DNA from: Bacilli bacterium
GTDB taxonomy: Bacteria; Bacillota_I; Bacilli_A; ML615J-28; CAG-313
Length of the DNA stretch: 5,547 bases
Direction: 5' to 3'
Assembly (NCBI GenBank): GCA_900770645.1
Contig: CAAGKY010000031.1
Coordinates: 1-5,547 of the forward strand
Shown: in pieces, positions 1-5,547 of the stretch
Numbering within the stretch: the first letter of the stretch is position 1
Layout: every line of letters starts with the position of its first letter
Position numbers and translations under genes: made by a program
Notes under the pieces: generated by a model
What the model was told of the DNA's origin: nothing
What the model saw: the letters and a program-made list of their open reading frames with translations, nothing else
The model's database searches: none

Positions 1-19
1 CACGACGCTCTTCCGATCT
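1..19. other. Illumina adapter remnant at contig end
   Basis: The first 19 bases, CACGACGCTCTTCCGATCT, are identical to the 3' end of the standard Illumina TruSeq read-1 adapter, including its final ligation T. They are sequencing-library DNA that was not trimmed before assembly. Genomic sequence starts at base 20. The adapter happens to stay open in the frame of the transporter gene that follows, so a gene caller would add about six false residues (HDALPI) to the protein. Confidence 0.96.
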
Positions 20-2592
20 TTCGTAAAAACGAATTTGTATCAATTTTAGGTCCAAGTGGATGTGGGAAGACAACACTATTAAACATTATTGGTGGATTAG
101 ATAAATATACAAAAGGGGATTTATTAATTGATCGTGTTTCAACAAAGAAATTTGATGATCGTGACTGGGATACATATAGAAATCACTCTATTGGTTTTAT
201 TTTCCAAAGTTATAACTTAATTCCTCACCAAACAGTTTTAGAAAATGTTGAACTTGCTTTAACAATTGGAGGAGTAAGTAAAGAAGAAAGAGTTAAAAAA
301 GCCAAAGAAGCTCTTGATAAAGTAGGATTAAAAGATCAATACTACAAAAAACCAAACCAATTATCAGGTGGGCAATGTCAAAGAGTTGCGATCGCAAGAG
401 CATTGGTTAATGAACCAGAAATTTTACTTGCGGATGAACCGACTGGAGCTTTAGATACTCATACATCTGTTCAAATAATGGATTTAATTAAAGAAATCTC
501 AAAAGATCGCTTAGTTATTATGGTTACTCATAACCCTGAACTTGCAGAAAAATACTCAACAAGAATTGTAAAACTACTTGATGGTGAAATTACTTATGAC
601 TCTAACCCTTATGAGCCAACTAATAATGAACCTAAAGAAAAAACATATGTAAAGAAACCAAAACTTGCATTCTGGCAAGGTTTCCGTTTATCAGCTAGAA
701 ACTTACGTTCTAAGTTTAAAAGAACAATGATGGTTTGTTTTGCAGGGTCAATCGGGATTATAGGGGTAGCAACAGTTCTTTCAGTTTCAACTGGTATTAC
801 TGATTATGTAGAAAAAATGCAAGATGATATGTTATCAGGTAACCCAATAACAATTACTGAAGAAGCTCTTAATTTAGACTTATTAATGGCAAGTACAAAT
901 ATGGCAACTGGAGAAGAAGCTATAAAACAATCAGTAGTTGATGGAAAAATTAATGTTGATTATATGATAGATTTCTTAGCTAAACGTAATGAATTTGCAA
1001 CATCAATGATGGTTACAAATGTCATTGATCAAAATTACTTAGATTTTGTTAAAAATGCACCTAAAGAAAGTGTTTCCGCATATGGAGTATATTATGGTGT
1101 AGATGTTAAAAATAATATATATACTAACTTAAATATGGAAGAATATGGTAATCAAACATTATCACTTAGTGCGATAGAATTCTTATATTATAAGATGTTA
1201 CAAGAAGTTCCTGAATTTAAAGACTATGCTGGATTAATCTCACAAGTAACAAATAGTTTTGTACAAGCTCCAGATAATAATGATTTTATCGCTTCACAAT
1301 ATGATATTATTTCTGGTGAAAACAGTTATCTTGCAAAAGAAGCCAATGAAATAATGTTAGTTGTAAGTAGTGATACAAGTCTAACAGATATATTACTTGG
1401 TCAACTTGGATATTATACACAAGAAGAATTCTTCAATATTTGTTTTAAAGCAACAGATGATGATAGTTATAATCCATCATTTGATAAAGATAGATTTGAT
1501 TATAGTGAATTATTAGGTAAAACATTCACATATTACCCTAACGACACTGTTTATAATAAGTCTGATTTATCTTCACCAATGGCGGCTGCTAGTCCATTCA
1601 CATATAATGCATATGCAGATTCTAATTGGGATAATGGAATGGAATTAAAAATAACAGCTATTTTAAGACCAAAAGAAGGAACAAACTATGGTTGTTTACA
1701 AAGTGGTATTTATTATACAGAAGCATTCACAAAACAAGCTATTAAAGATGGAATGTCATCAGAAATTGTAAAACATTTAAAAGATACTGAAAAAGATAGT
1801 TTCAATTCAACAACTTATAATGGTATGCCAATTGGTATTACATATAAAGTAAACTATACAATGAATGGTAAAAAGTTTGAAAATGTTACAGGTTTTGTAG
1901 GTAACACATCAATTATGAGTTCTATGATGGGATCAATGATGGGGCAAACAAATGAAGTATATACATTAACACTTCGTGAACTAGGAGGAATAGATTTACC
2001 TAATCAAATATCTATTTATCCAACTGACTTTGAATTAAAAGATATCTTAACAGATTACTTAGATACATGGAATAGTGATGATGACATTATTTTAAATGGT
2101 AAAACATTAAAAGCAGATGAACGTAATGAAATAATCTACACAGATAGCTTAGAATTAGTTATCTCAATGATTACAACAATGATTAATATTGTAACATATG
2201 CTTTAGTTGCCTTTACTGCTTTATCACTAGTTGTATCAACAGTAATGATTGCGATTATAACATATGTATCAGTAATTGAACGTGTTAAAGAAATTGGAGT
2301 TATTAGATCTCTTGGAGGTCGTAAAAAAGACGTATCAAGATTATTTAATTCCGAAGCATTTATTATTGGTGGAGTATCTGGATTAGTTGGTATTGGTGTT
2401 ACATATCTATTATCAGGACTAATTAACCTAATTGTTGGTAGTTTATCTGGTATTTATACAATCGCAAGACTTCCAATATCAGTAGCAATCATTATGGTAT
2501 TAATAAGTATCTTATTAACATCAATTTCAGGACTTGTTCCAGCAAGACTTGCATCTAAAAAAGATCCAGTTGTTGCGTTAAGATCTGAATAA
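20..2592 (+). CDS. ABC transporter, ATPase-permease fusion (MacB/FtsX type), 5' partial
   Basis: This is an ABC exporter-like protein with the ATPase domain first and the permease after it. The frame is open from the adapter junction; residues resembling FRKNEFVSILG lead straight into Walker A (GPSGCGKT, bases 49-72). The Q-loop glutamine is at 205-207, the signature LSGGQ at 361-375, Walker B ILLADE at 421-438, the D-loop up to 456 and the H-loop histidine at 529-531, so the ATPase looks active. The signature is followed by Cys where relatives mostly have Gln or Met. The permease has one membrane segment near 724-786, a large external domain of about 460 residues, and three C-terminal segments (about 2185-2266, 2356-2439, 2476-2544). 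The FtsX/MacB motif ER-KEIG-IRSLGG lies between the second and third. This matches type VII (MacB/LolCDE) topology. By comparison with relatives, about 20-30 N-terminal residues are missing. The TTG at 403 is an internal codon inside the ATPase, not a start. The substrate is unknown; peptide or drug efflux and envelope stress functions are known for the superfamily. Confidence 0.93.
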
Positions 2593-2603
2593 AAAATAAA
2601 AAA

Positions 2604-2632
2604 TTGACACAACCAAACAAAAATGTTATAAT
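2604..2632 (+). promoter_or_regulatory. Consensus sigma-A promoter
   Basis: A perfect -35 box TTGACA (2604-2609) is separated by exactly 17 bases from a perfect -10 box TATAAT (2627-2632). The -10 is extended by TG at 2624-2625. Transcription should start near 2639. It lies just after the stop of the transporter gene and is the only convincing promoter for the small lipoprotein gene downstream, yet a terminator hairpin stands between them. Confidence 0.88.
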
Positions 2633-2638
2633 ATTATT

Positions 2639-2698
2639 GTGTGGGATGTTAATTATAAAAGAAATAAAATCTTCACACATGTGAAGATTTTTATTTTT
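2639..2698 (+). ncRNA. Possible short leader RNA or attenuator
   Basis: A transcript from the consensus promoter would begin near 2639 and meet the hairpin terminator after about 30 bases, giving an RNA of roughly 60 bases. It could be an abortive leader that controls read-through into the lipoprotein gene, or a small RNA in its own right. TGTGTG at 2638-2643 can pair with CACACA at 2674-2679, the upper left arm and loop of the terminator, which would be a weak competing structure. An in-frame ATG-to-TGA stretch of 12 codons (2646-2684) ends inside the hairpin but lacks a properly spaced ribosome-binding site. I recognise no known riboswitch or RNA family. Inference only. Confidence 0.3.
2666..2698 (+). 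terminator. Rho-independent terminator hairpin
   Basis: Bases 2666-2676 (AAAATCTTCAC) pair perfectly with 2681-2691 (GTGAAGATTTT) around a four-base loop ACAT. The right arm runs into a T-rich tail, ten T in eleven bases (2688-2698). It would end transcription of the upstream ABC transporter and also of anything started at the 2604-2632 promoter. The left arm is preceded by A-rich sequence, so it may also work on the other strand, although no gene is seen there. Confidence 0.85.
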
Positions 2699-2743
2699 CC
2701 AACAAAAAAACCATAATTTTTGTTTTATTAATGTACTTAAAAA

Positions 2744-2748
2744 AGGAG
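2744..2748 (+). promoter_or_regulatory. Ribosome-binding site that decides the lipoprotein start
   Basis: AGGAG (2744-2748) in an A-rich run is the Shine-Dalgarno site. It is only 2 bases from the ATG at 2751 but 8 bases from the in-frame ATG at 2757. Normal spacing therefore favours 2757 as the true start. Confidence 0.75.
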
Positions 2749-2756
2749 AAATGAAT

Positions 2757-3212
2757 ATGAAAAAAGTAATATTGTGTATAAGTTTAGTATTATTATGTTT
2801 AATGTTAAATAACTGCGGAACTAATAAAAATGAACTTTGTGGTTTACCAAGAAGAATTTATAATAAAATTCAAGAAAAATATATTAGTGATGTTATAAAG
2901 TCAACAGAAGATGATTTTATTATAGATGGATATTTCGGCAAATTTAATGATGCATATGTTGTACATATAAGTATATTAAACGTTGATTGCCCTGATGGTG
3001 TGAAAGATCCATTAAAAGTAGCTGGTTCATCTTTCTTTTTAAATTGTACTGAAAATATATTAGTATATTACAAAGGAGAATTATACGGTTTAAAAACTGC
3101 ATATAATAAAAAGCTTTTAAGTGAAGATGATATTAAAATAATAGATGTAGAATATGACAAATATGAAGAAAGCTTCCATGGAGGAAAAAGCGAATATTGT
3201 CTAGATAAATAA
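2757..3212 (+). CDS. Putative small lipoprotein, function unknown
   Basis: The product is 151 residues if it starts at the well-spaced ATG at 2757; an ATG two codons upstream (2751) is possible. The N-terminus is a short signal peptide: MKK, then a hydrophobic core rich in Leu, then LNNCGTNKNE. Cys20 is the likely lipid-attachment residue, though Asn at -1 is unusual for a lipobox. The rest is hydrophilic and probably lies outside the membrane. It carries a pattern YFGKFNDAYVV, then VAGSSFFLN, then ILVYYKGELYGLKTAY and KLLSEDDIKII. From memory, this resembles small uncharacterised proteins common in Clostridia and Erysipelotrichia that share a Y-G-x-Y/F-N, I-x-V-x-K-x-G-x-x-Y-x-L, A-Y and LL-x-x-x-D-I layout; no function is known to me. 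Four further cysteines (28, 78, 97, 148) could form disulfides. It stands alone between two terminators, so it is its own transcription unit. Confidence is high that it is a gene and moderate that it is lipidated. Confidence 0.8.
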   Translation: MKKVILCISLVLLCLMLNNCGTNKNELCGLPRRIYNKIQEKYISDVIKSTEDDFIIDGYFGKFNDAYVVHISILNVDCPDGVKDPLKVAGSSFFLNCTENILVYYKGELYGLKTAYNKKLLSEDDIKIIDVEYDKYEESFHGGKSEYCLDK

Positions 3213-3220
3213 AAATATAT

Positions 3221-3256
3221 AGAGAGTCTCTTGATAAAAAAGAGGCTCTTTTGTTT
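3221..3256 (+). terminator. Rho-independent terminator after lipoprotein gene
   Basis: Bases 3223-3232 (AGAGTCTCTT) pair with 3240-3249 (AAGAGGCTCT) with one G-T wobble and a seven-base loop. The stem can extend by two weaker pairs to 3221 and 3251. The tail is TTTTGTTT (3249-3256). It begins 8 bases after the lipoprotein stop codon and separates that gene from the tmk operon. Confidence 0.88.
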
Positions 3257-3283
3257 ATTATAAAAATTACCATAATAAATTAA

Positions 3284-3312
3284 TAGGAATTTTTAAAGTT
3301 TTATGATATAAT
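3284..3312 (+). promoter_or_regulatory. Extended -10 promoter of the tmk operon
   Basis: A perfect -10 box TATAAT (3307-3312) is preceded by TG at 3304-3305, an extended -10 element. The -35 at the right spacing, TAGGAA (3284-3289), matches only half the consensus, as is tolerated with an extended -10. Transcription would start near 3319, leaving a 5' leader of only about 15 bases that is mostly the ribosome-binding site GAGG (3321-3324). Confidence 0.72.
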
Positions 3313-3333
3313 AAGAAAAAGAGGTATCAAATT

Positions 3334-3954
3334 ATGGAAAAATTTATTACAATAGAAGGAAATGACGGGTCTGGTAAATCTACCGTTATTGAAGGATTAA
3401 AAAGAATATTTAGTGAACGTGGTATTGATGTAGTATTTACAAGAGAACCAGGGGGATCAATGATTGCTGAAAAAATTAGACAAATCATTTTAGATCCAGA
3501 AAATACACAAATGGATGATAAAACGGAAGCATTACTTTATGCAGCAAGTCGTCGTCAACATTTAACAGAAACTGTATTACCGGCATTAAAAAGTGGTAAA
3601 ATGGTAATCTGTGATCGTTTTATTGATAGTTCACTAGCATACCAAGGATATGCGAGAAATATTGGTGTTGATGAAGTATACAATATGAATATGTTCGCAA
3701 CATCAGGTGTGTTACCAGATTTAACTTTATATATATTAGTTTCACCAAGTGTTGGTCTAAGTAGAAAAACACATCAAAAAGAATTAGATCGCTTAGAACT
3801 TGAAACTAATAAATTCCATGAAACTGTATATGAAGGGTATTTAAGTTTAGCTAAGAAATATCCAGATCGTGTAGTAGTTATCGATGGAGAAGCATCAAAA
3901 GAAGAAGTTTTACAAGCAACAATAGAGGTAATTGATAAATACTTAAATAAATAA
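3334..3954 (+). CDS. tmk: Thymidylate kinase (dTMP kinase)
   Basis: This cytoplasmic enzyme phosphorylates dTMP to dTDP with ATP, the step both de novo and salvage dTTP synthesis pass through. The 206-residue length is normal for bacterial Tmk. The P-loop GNDGSGKST is at residues 9-17, followed by TREPGGS (36-42), which contacts the dTMP site. The catalytic DR motif lies in VICDRFIDSSLAYQGYAR (91-108), and the late LDRLE (151-155) is the family's LID-region motif. The ATG at 3334 has GAGG 9 bases upstream and puts the P-loop at the expected distance from the N-terminus. It is the first gene of the operon and lies 15 bases ahead of the preferred holB start. In B. subtilis tmk is followed by yaaQ and yaaR before holB; here it is followed directly by holB. 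Nothing in the protein looks damaged. Confidence 0.97.
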   Translation: MEKFITIEGNDGSGKSTVIEGLKRIFSERGIDVVFTREPGGSMIAEKIRQIILDPENTQMDDKTEALLYAASRRQHLTETVLPALKSGKMVICDRFIDSSLAYQGYARNIGVDEVYNMNMFATSGVLPDLTLYILVSPSVGLSRKTHQKELDRLELETNKFHETVYEGYLSLAKKYPDRVVVIDGEASKEEVLQATIEVIDKYLNK

Positions 3955-3955
3955 T

Positions 3956-3963
3956 AAAGGGTG
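3956..3963 (+). promoter_or_regulatory. Ribosome-binding site that decides the holB start
   Basis: AAAGGGTG (3956-3963) resembles the Shine-Dalgarno core. The GTG at 3961-3963 is part of this site and cannot serve as the start at the same time. The in-frame ATG at 3970 lies 9 bases beyond AAAGG, which is a normal distance, and gives the expected N-terminus MAFEELKQNQP. Confidence 0.75.
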
Positions 3964-3969
3964 ATTATT

Positions 3970-4935
3970 ATGGCATTTGAAGAACTAAAACAAAATCAAC
4001 CAGAAGTTATCAGAATTATAGATAACTCATATAATCGTAAAAAATTGGTTCATGCATATATATTTGATGGAGAAGCAGGAACAGGAAAACTTGATACCGC
4101 TTTATACATTGCTTCTAAACTATTATGTCGTGCAGAAACAAAACCATGTGGAGAATGCATGGTATGTTCAAGAGTGTTAAATAAATCACATATTAATGTA
4201 AATATTATTGAAGCAGAAAAAGATGTAATTAAAAAAGAACAGATTACAGATCTTTTAAAAGAAGTTTCAATGAAAACATTAGAAGTAGGTAGTAGAATAC
4301 ATATTATTAAAGATGCAGATAAATTAAATCAAGCATCAGCCAATGCGTTACTTAAATTTATTGAAGAACCATTCCCTAATAACTATGTTATATTAACTAC
4401 TCAAAACATTAACAAAATGTTAACAACAATTGTTTCACGTTGCCAAGTTATTCATTTTAAACCAATAAAAAAAGAAATCTTAGAAAACAAATTGATTCAA
4501 AATGGAGTAGAAAAAGATGTTGCGTTTGTACTTTCTCATTTAACTTCAAATGAAGAAAAAGCAAGTGAATTAATAAATGAAGGTAATGTAACAACAATTA
4601 TTGAAACAATTAAGAAAATAATGCTTGCGGAAGCAGTAAATCGTGATAAATATATATCATATTTAATGAGTTCTTCTGCATTCCCTAAAAAAGATAGTAC
4701 ATTCCATCGTATGTTTTTAGAAATATATAGTTTATTCTTAGAAGAAAAGATTCATTTTATCGAATCTCCTACTCTTGATAGACATTTTATTGAAGTATTT
4801 AAAGAGATGGATTTAAGTCAAGAAGATATTAAACAAACTATTAAACAACTAGATATTATTTGTGAATATGAAAAGAGATTAAATAGTTATCCAAATATTG
4901 ATTTAATGTACGCAAGTTTATTTATTGAATTATAG
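3970..4935 (+). CDS. holB: DNA polymerase III delta' subunit (clamp loader)
   Basis: Delta' is a fixed subunit of the clamp-loader complex, which places the sliding clamp on primed DNA; it works with DnaX (tau/gamma) and HolA (delta). With start at ATG 3970 the protein has 321 residues, normal for the family. It opens with a conserved stretch (Q-N-Q-P, then LVHAYIF) and a P-loop-like GEAGTGK at 34-40. Next come four cysteines (53, 60, 63, 66; C-x6-PC-x2-C-x2-C) forming the zinc module. After these are IHIIKDADKLNQASANALLKFIEEP in the Walker B region (110-134) and the SRC motif at 156-158. The P-loop lysine is followed by Leu instead of Ser/Thr, so ATP hydrolysis by this subunit is unlikely; delta' is generally not the motor subunit. 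The C-terminal third is helical and poorly conserved, as usual. The stop codon TAG overlaps the ribosome-binding site of ricT, indicating coupled translation. Confidence 0.95.
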   Translation: MAFEELKQNQPEVIRIIDNSYNRKKLVHAYIFDGEAGTGKLDTALYIASKLLCRAETKPCGECMVCSRVLNKSHINVNIIEAEKDVIKKEQITDLLKEVSMKTLEVGSRIHIIKDADKLNQASANALLKFIEEPFPNNYVILTTQNINKMLTTIVSRCQVIHFKPIKKEILENKLIQNGVEKDVAFVLSHLTSNEEKASELINEGNVTTIIETIKKIMLAEAVNRDKYISYLMSSSAFPKKDSTFHRMFLEIYSLFLEEKIHFIESPTLDRHFIEVFKEMDLSQEDIKQTIKQLDIICEYEKRLNSYPNIDLMYASLFIEL

Positions 4936-4939
4936 GAGG
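4934..4939 (+). promoter_or_regulatory. Ribosome-binding site of ricT, overlapping the holB stop
   Basis: AGGAGG (4934-4939) is a near-perfect Shine-Dalgarno site that begins within the TAG stop of holB (4933-4935). It lies 4 bases before the ATG at 4944, which is slightly tight. Ribosomes finishing holB would sit on this site, so the two genes are probably translationally coupled. Confidence 0.82.
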
Positions 4940-4943
4940 AAAT

Positions 4944-5547
4944 ATGCCTAGAGTAGTCGGAATACAGTTTAAAGGTGTAGGTAGAATTTATTACTTTGAC
5001 CCTTTAGATTTTGAATTTGAACCGGGTGAATATGCGATTGTTGAAACTGTTCGTGGTCTTGAAATTGGAAAAGTAATTTTAGGTAACCATGACTTAGAAG
5101 ATGGCAAATTGGAAACCGAATTAAAACCGGTAATTAGAAAAGGTACAATAGAAGACGTTAAACAAGAAGAATATAACGATAAATTAGCTCAAGATGCAAT
5201 TAAAGTATTCAAAAAATGTGTTTCTAAGTGTGAATTAGAAATGAAACCATTATATGCTGAATATACAATTGACCGCACAAAAGTAATCTTTTACTATACT
5301 GCTGATGATCGTGTAGATTTCCGTAATTTACTTAAATTATTAACACCTGAGTTTAAAATGCGTGTTGAATTACGCCAAATAGGTCCGCGTGAGGCTGCTC
5401 GTGCAATCGGAGGACTTGGAACATGTGGACGAGAACTTTGTTGTAAGAGTCATTTACGCAACTTTGATGTAGTAACAATGAAAATGGCAAAAGATCAAGG
5501 CATGACACTTAACGCAAGTAAAATCGCAGGCTTATGTGGAAAGCTTA
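4944..5547 (+). CDS. ricT: RicT/YaaT, PSP1-domain protein, 3' partial
   Basis: RicT (YaaT) of B. subtilis forms a complex with YmcA (RicA) and YlbF (RicF). The complex carries iron-sulfur clusters, promotes RNase Y-dependent RNA processing and affects sporulation, competence and biofilm formation. The 201 visible residues run from MPRVVGIQFKGVGRIYYFDP through a PSP1 domain. They include RVDFRNLLKLLTPEF (123-137), the family hallmark QIGPREAARAIGGLGTCGRE (145-164) and then LCC. The stretch MKMAKDQGMTLNASKIAGLCG (179-199) follows. Conserved-type cysteines are at 161, 166, 167 and 198; the family normally continues with more cysteines right where the window ends. Cys92 and Cys96 are extra visible cysteines. 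Full-length relatives are around 270 residues, so roughly a quarter is missing. There is no stop before base 5547. Its position after holB matches the B. subtilis order. A sporulation role cannot be assumed, since RicT also occurs in non-sporulating Firmicutes. Confidence 0.95.
   Translation, partial: MPRVVGIQFKGVGRIYYFDPLDFEFEPGEYAIVETVRGLEIGKVILGNHDLEDGKLETELKPVIRKGTIEDVKQEEYNDKLAQDAIKVFKKCVSKCELEMKPLYAEYTIDRTKVIFYYTADDRVDFRNLLKLLTPEFKMRVELRQIGPREAARAIGGLGTCGRELCCKSHLRNFDVVTMKMAKDQGMTLNASKIAGLCGKL

Noticed and set aside
403..405. TTG as the start of the transporter protein.
   Set aside because: It lies between the ABC signature and Walker B. The frame is open and clearly homologous upstream through Walker A at 49-72, so it is an internal leucine codon.
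2646..2684. Twelve-codon open frame as a real gene.
   Set aside because: It has no properly spaced ribosome-binding site, as the G-rich bases directly touch the ATG. It is kept only as a weak leader-peptide idea.
2666..2691. The palindrome TCTTCACACATGTGAAGA as a transcription-factor operator.
   Set aside because: Its loop, flanking complementarity and T-tail are those of a terminator. There is no second copy at the other promoter in the window to support an operator.
2701..2724. Second hairpin (AACAAAAA pairing with TTTTTGTT) upstream of the lipoprotein gene.
   Set aside because: The stem is 8 bp with a single G-C pair and a loop of 8; such pairings are expected by chance in A/T tracts and it would be unstable.
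5541..5546. HindIII site AAGCTT at the very end of the window, possibly a cloning junction.
   Set aside because: The codons encode Lys-Leu in GLCGKL, close to the GLCGRL expected at this point in RicT proteins, so the site is natural coding sequence.
20..5547. Mollicute genetic code (TGA = Trp), suggested by the strong A+T bias.
   Set aside because: All tryptophans in conserved contexts are TGG and no gene contains an in-frame TGA, so the standard bacterial code explains everything.
1..5547. Defence system, mobile element or CRISPR array.
   Set aside because: All coding space is taken by recognisable transporter, replication and Ric genes plus one small lipoprotein. No spaced repeats, transposase motifs or terminal inverted repeats were seen.

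Overview
The window is AT-rich (about 30% G+C by eye). Every gene lies on the + strand, with strong Shine-Dalgarno sites, sigma-A-type promoters and T-tailed terminators. This points to a low-G+C Firmicute. The tmk-holB-ricT cluster is a Bacilli/Clostridia signature. The missing genes between tmk and holB and the strong A+T bias would suit Erysipelotrichia or an RF39/Acholeplasma-like lineage of Bacilli, but that placement is inference. Tryptophan is always TGG and no gene contains an in-frame TGA, so nothing calls for genetic code 4.

Layout. Bases 1-19 are Illumina adapter, not genome, so the left edge is a contig end. From base 20 to 2592 runs a large ABC transporter that fuses an ATPase to a MacB/FtsX-type permease; its first few dozen residues are missing. 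The 164-base gap that follows (2593-2756) holds a consensus promoter, a terminator hairpin only about 30 bases beyond the predicted transcription start, and then the ribosome-binding site of a small putative lipoprotein gene (2757-3212). A second good terminator (3221-3256) closes that unit. An extended -10 promoter (around 3284-3312) then starts a tight operon: tmk (thymidylate kinase), holB (clamp-loader delta' subunit) and ricT/yaaT (PSP1-domain protein), the last cut off by the window end.

How the genes work together. tmk makes dTDP for DNA synthesis, holB helps load the replication clamp, and ricT belongs to the Ric (RicAFT) complex, which in Bacillus subtilis affects RNA processing and development. 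The three are housekeeping genes whose order is conserved in Firmicutes, although the yaaQ (darA) and yaaR genes found between tmk and holB in B. subtilis are absent. The ABC transporter and the lipoprotein gene are accessory, envelope-related genes of unknown substrate or role.

I see no defence system, CRISPR array, insertion sequence or RNA gene of a known class. The least ordinary piece is the promoter-hairpin module in front of the lipoprotein gene, which may be an attenuator or a very short RNA.
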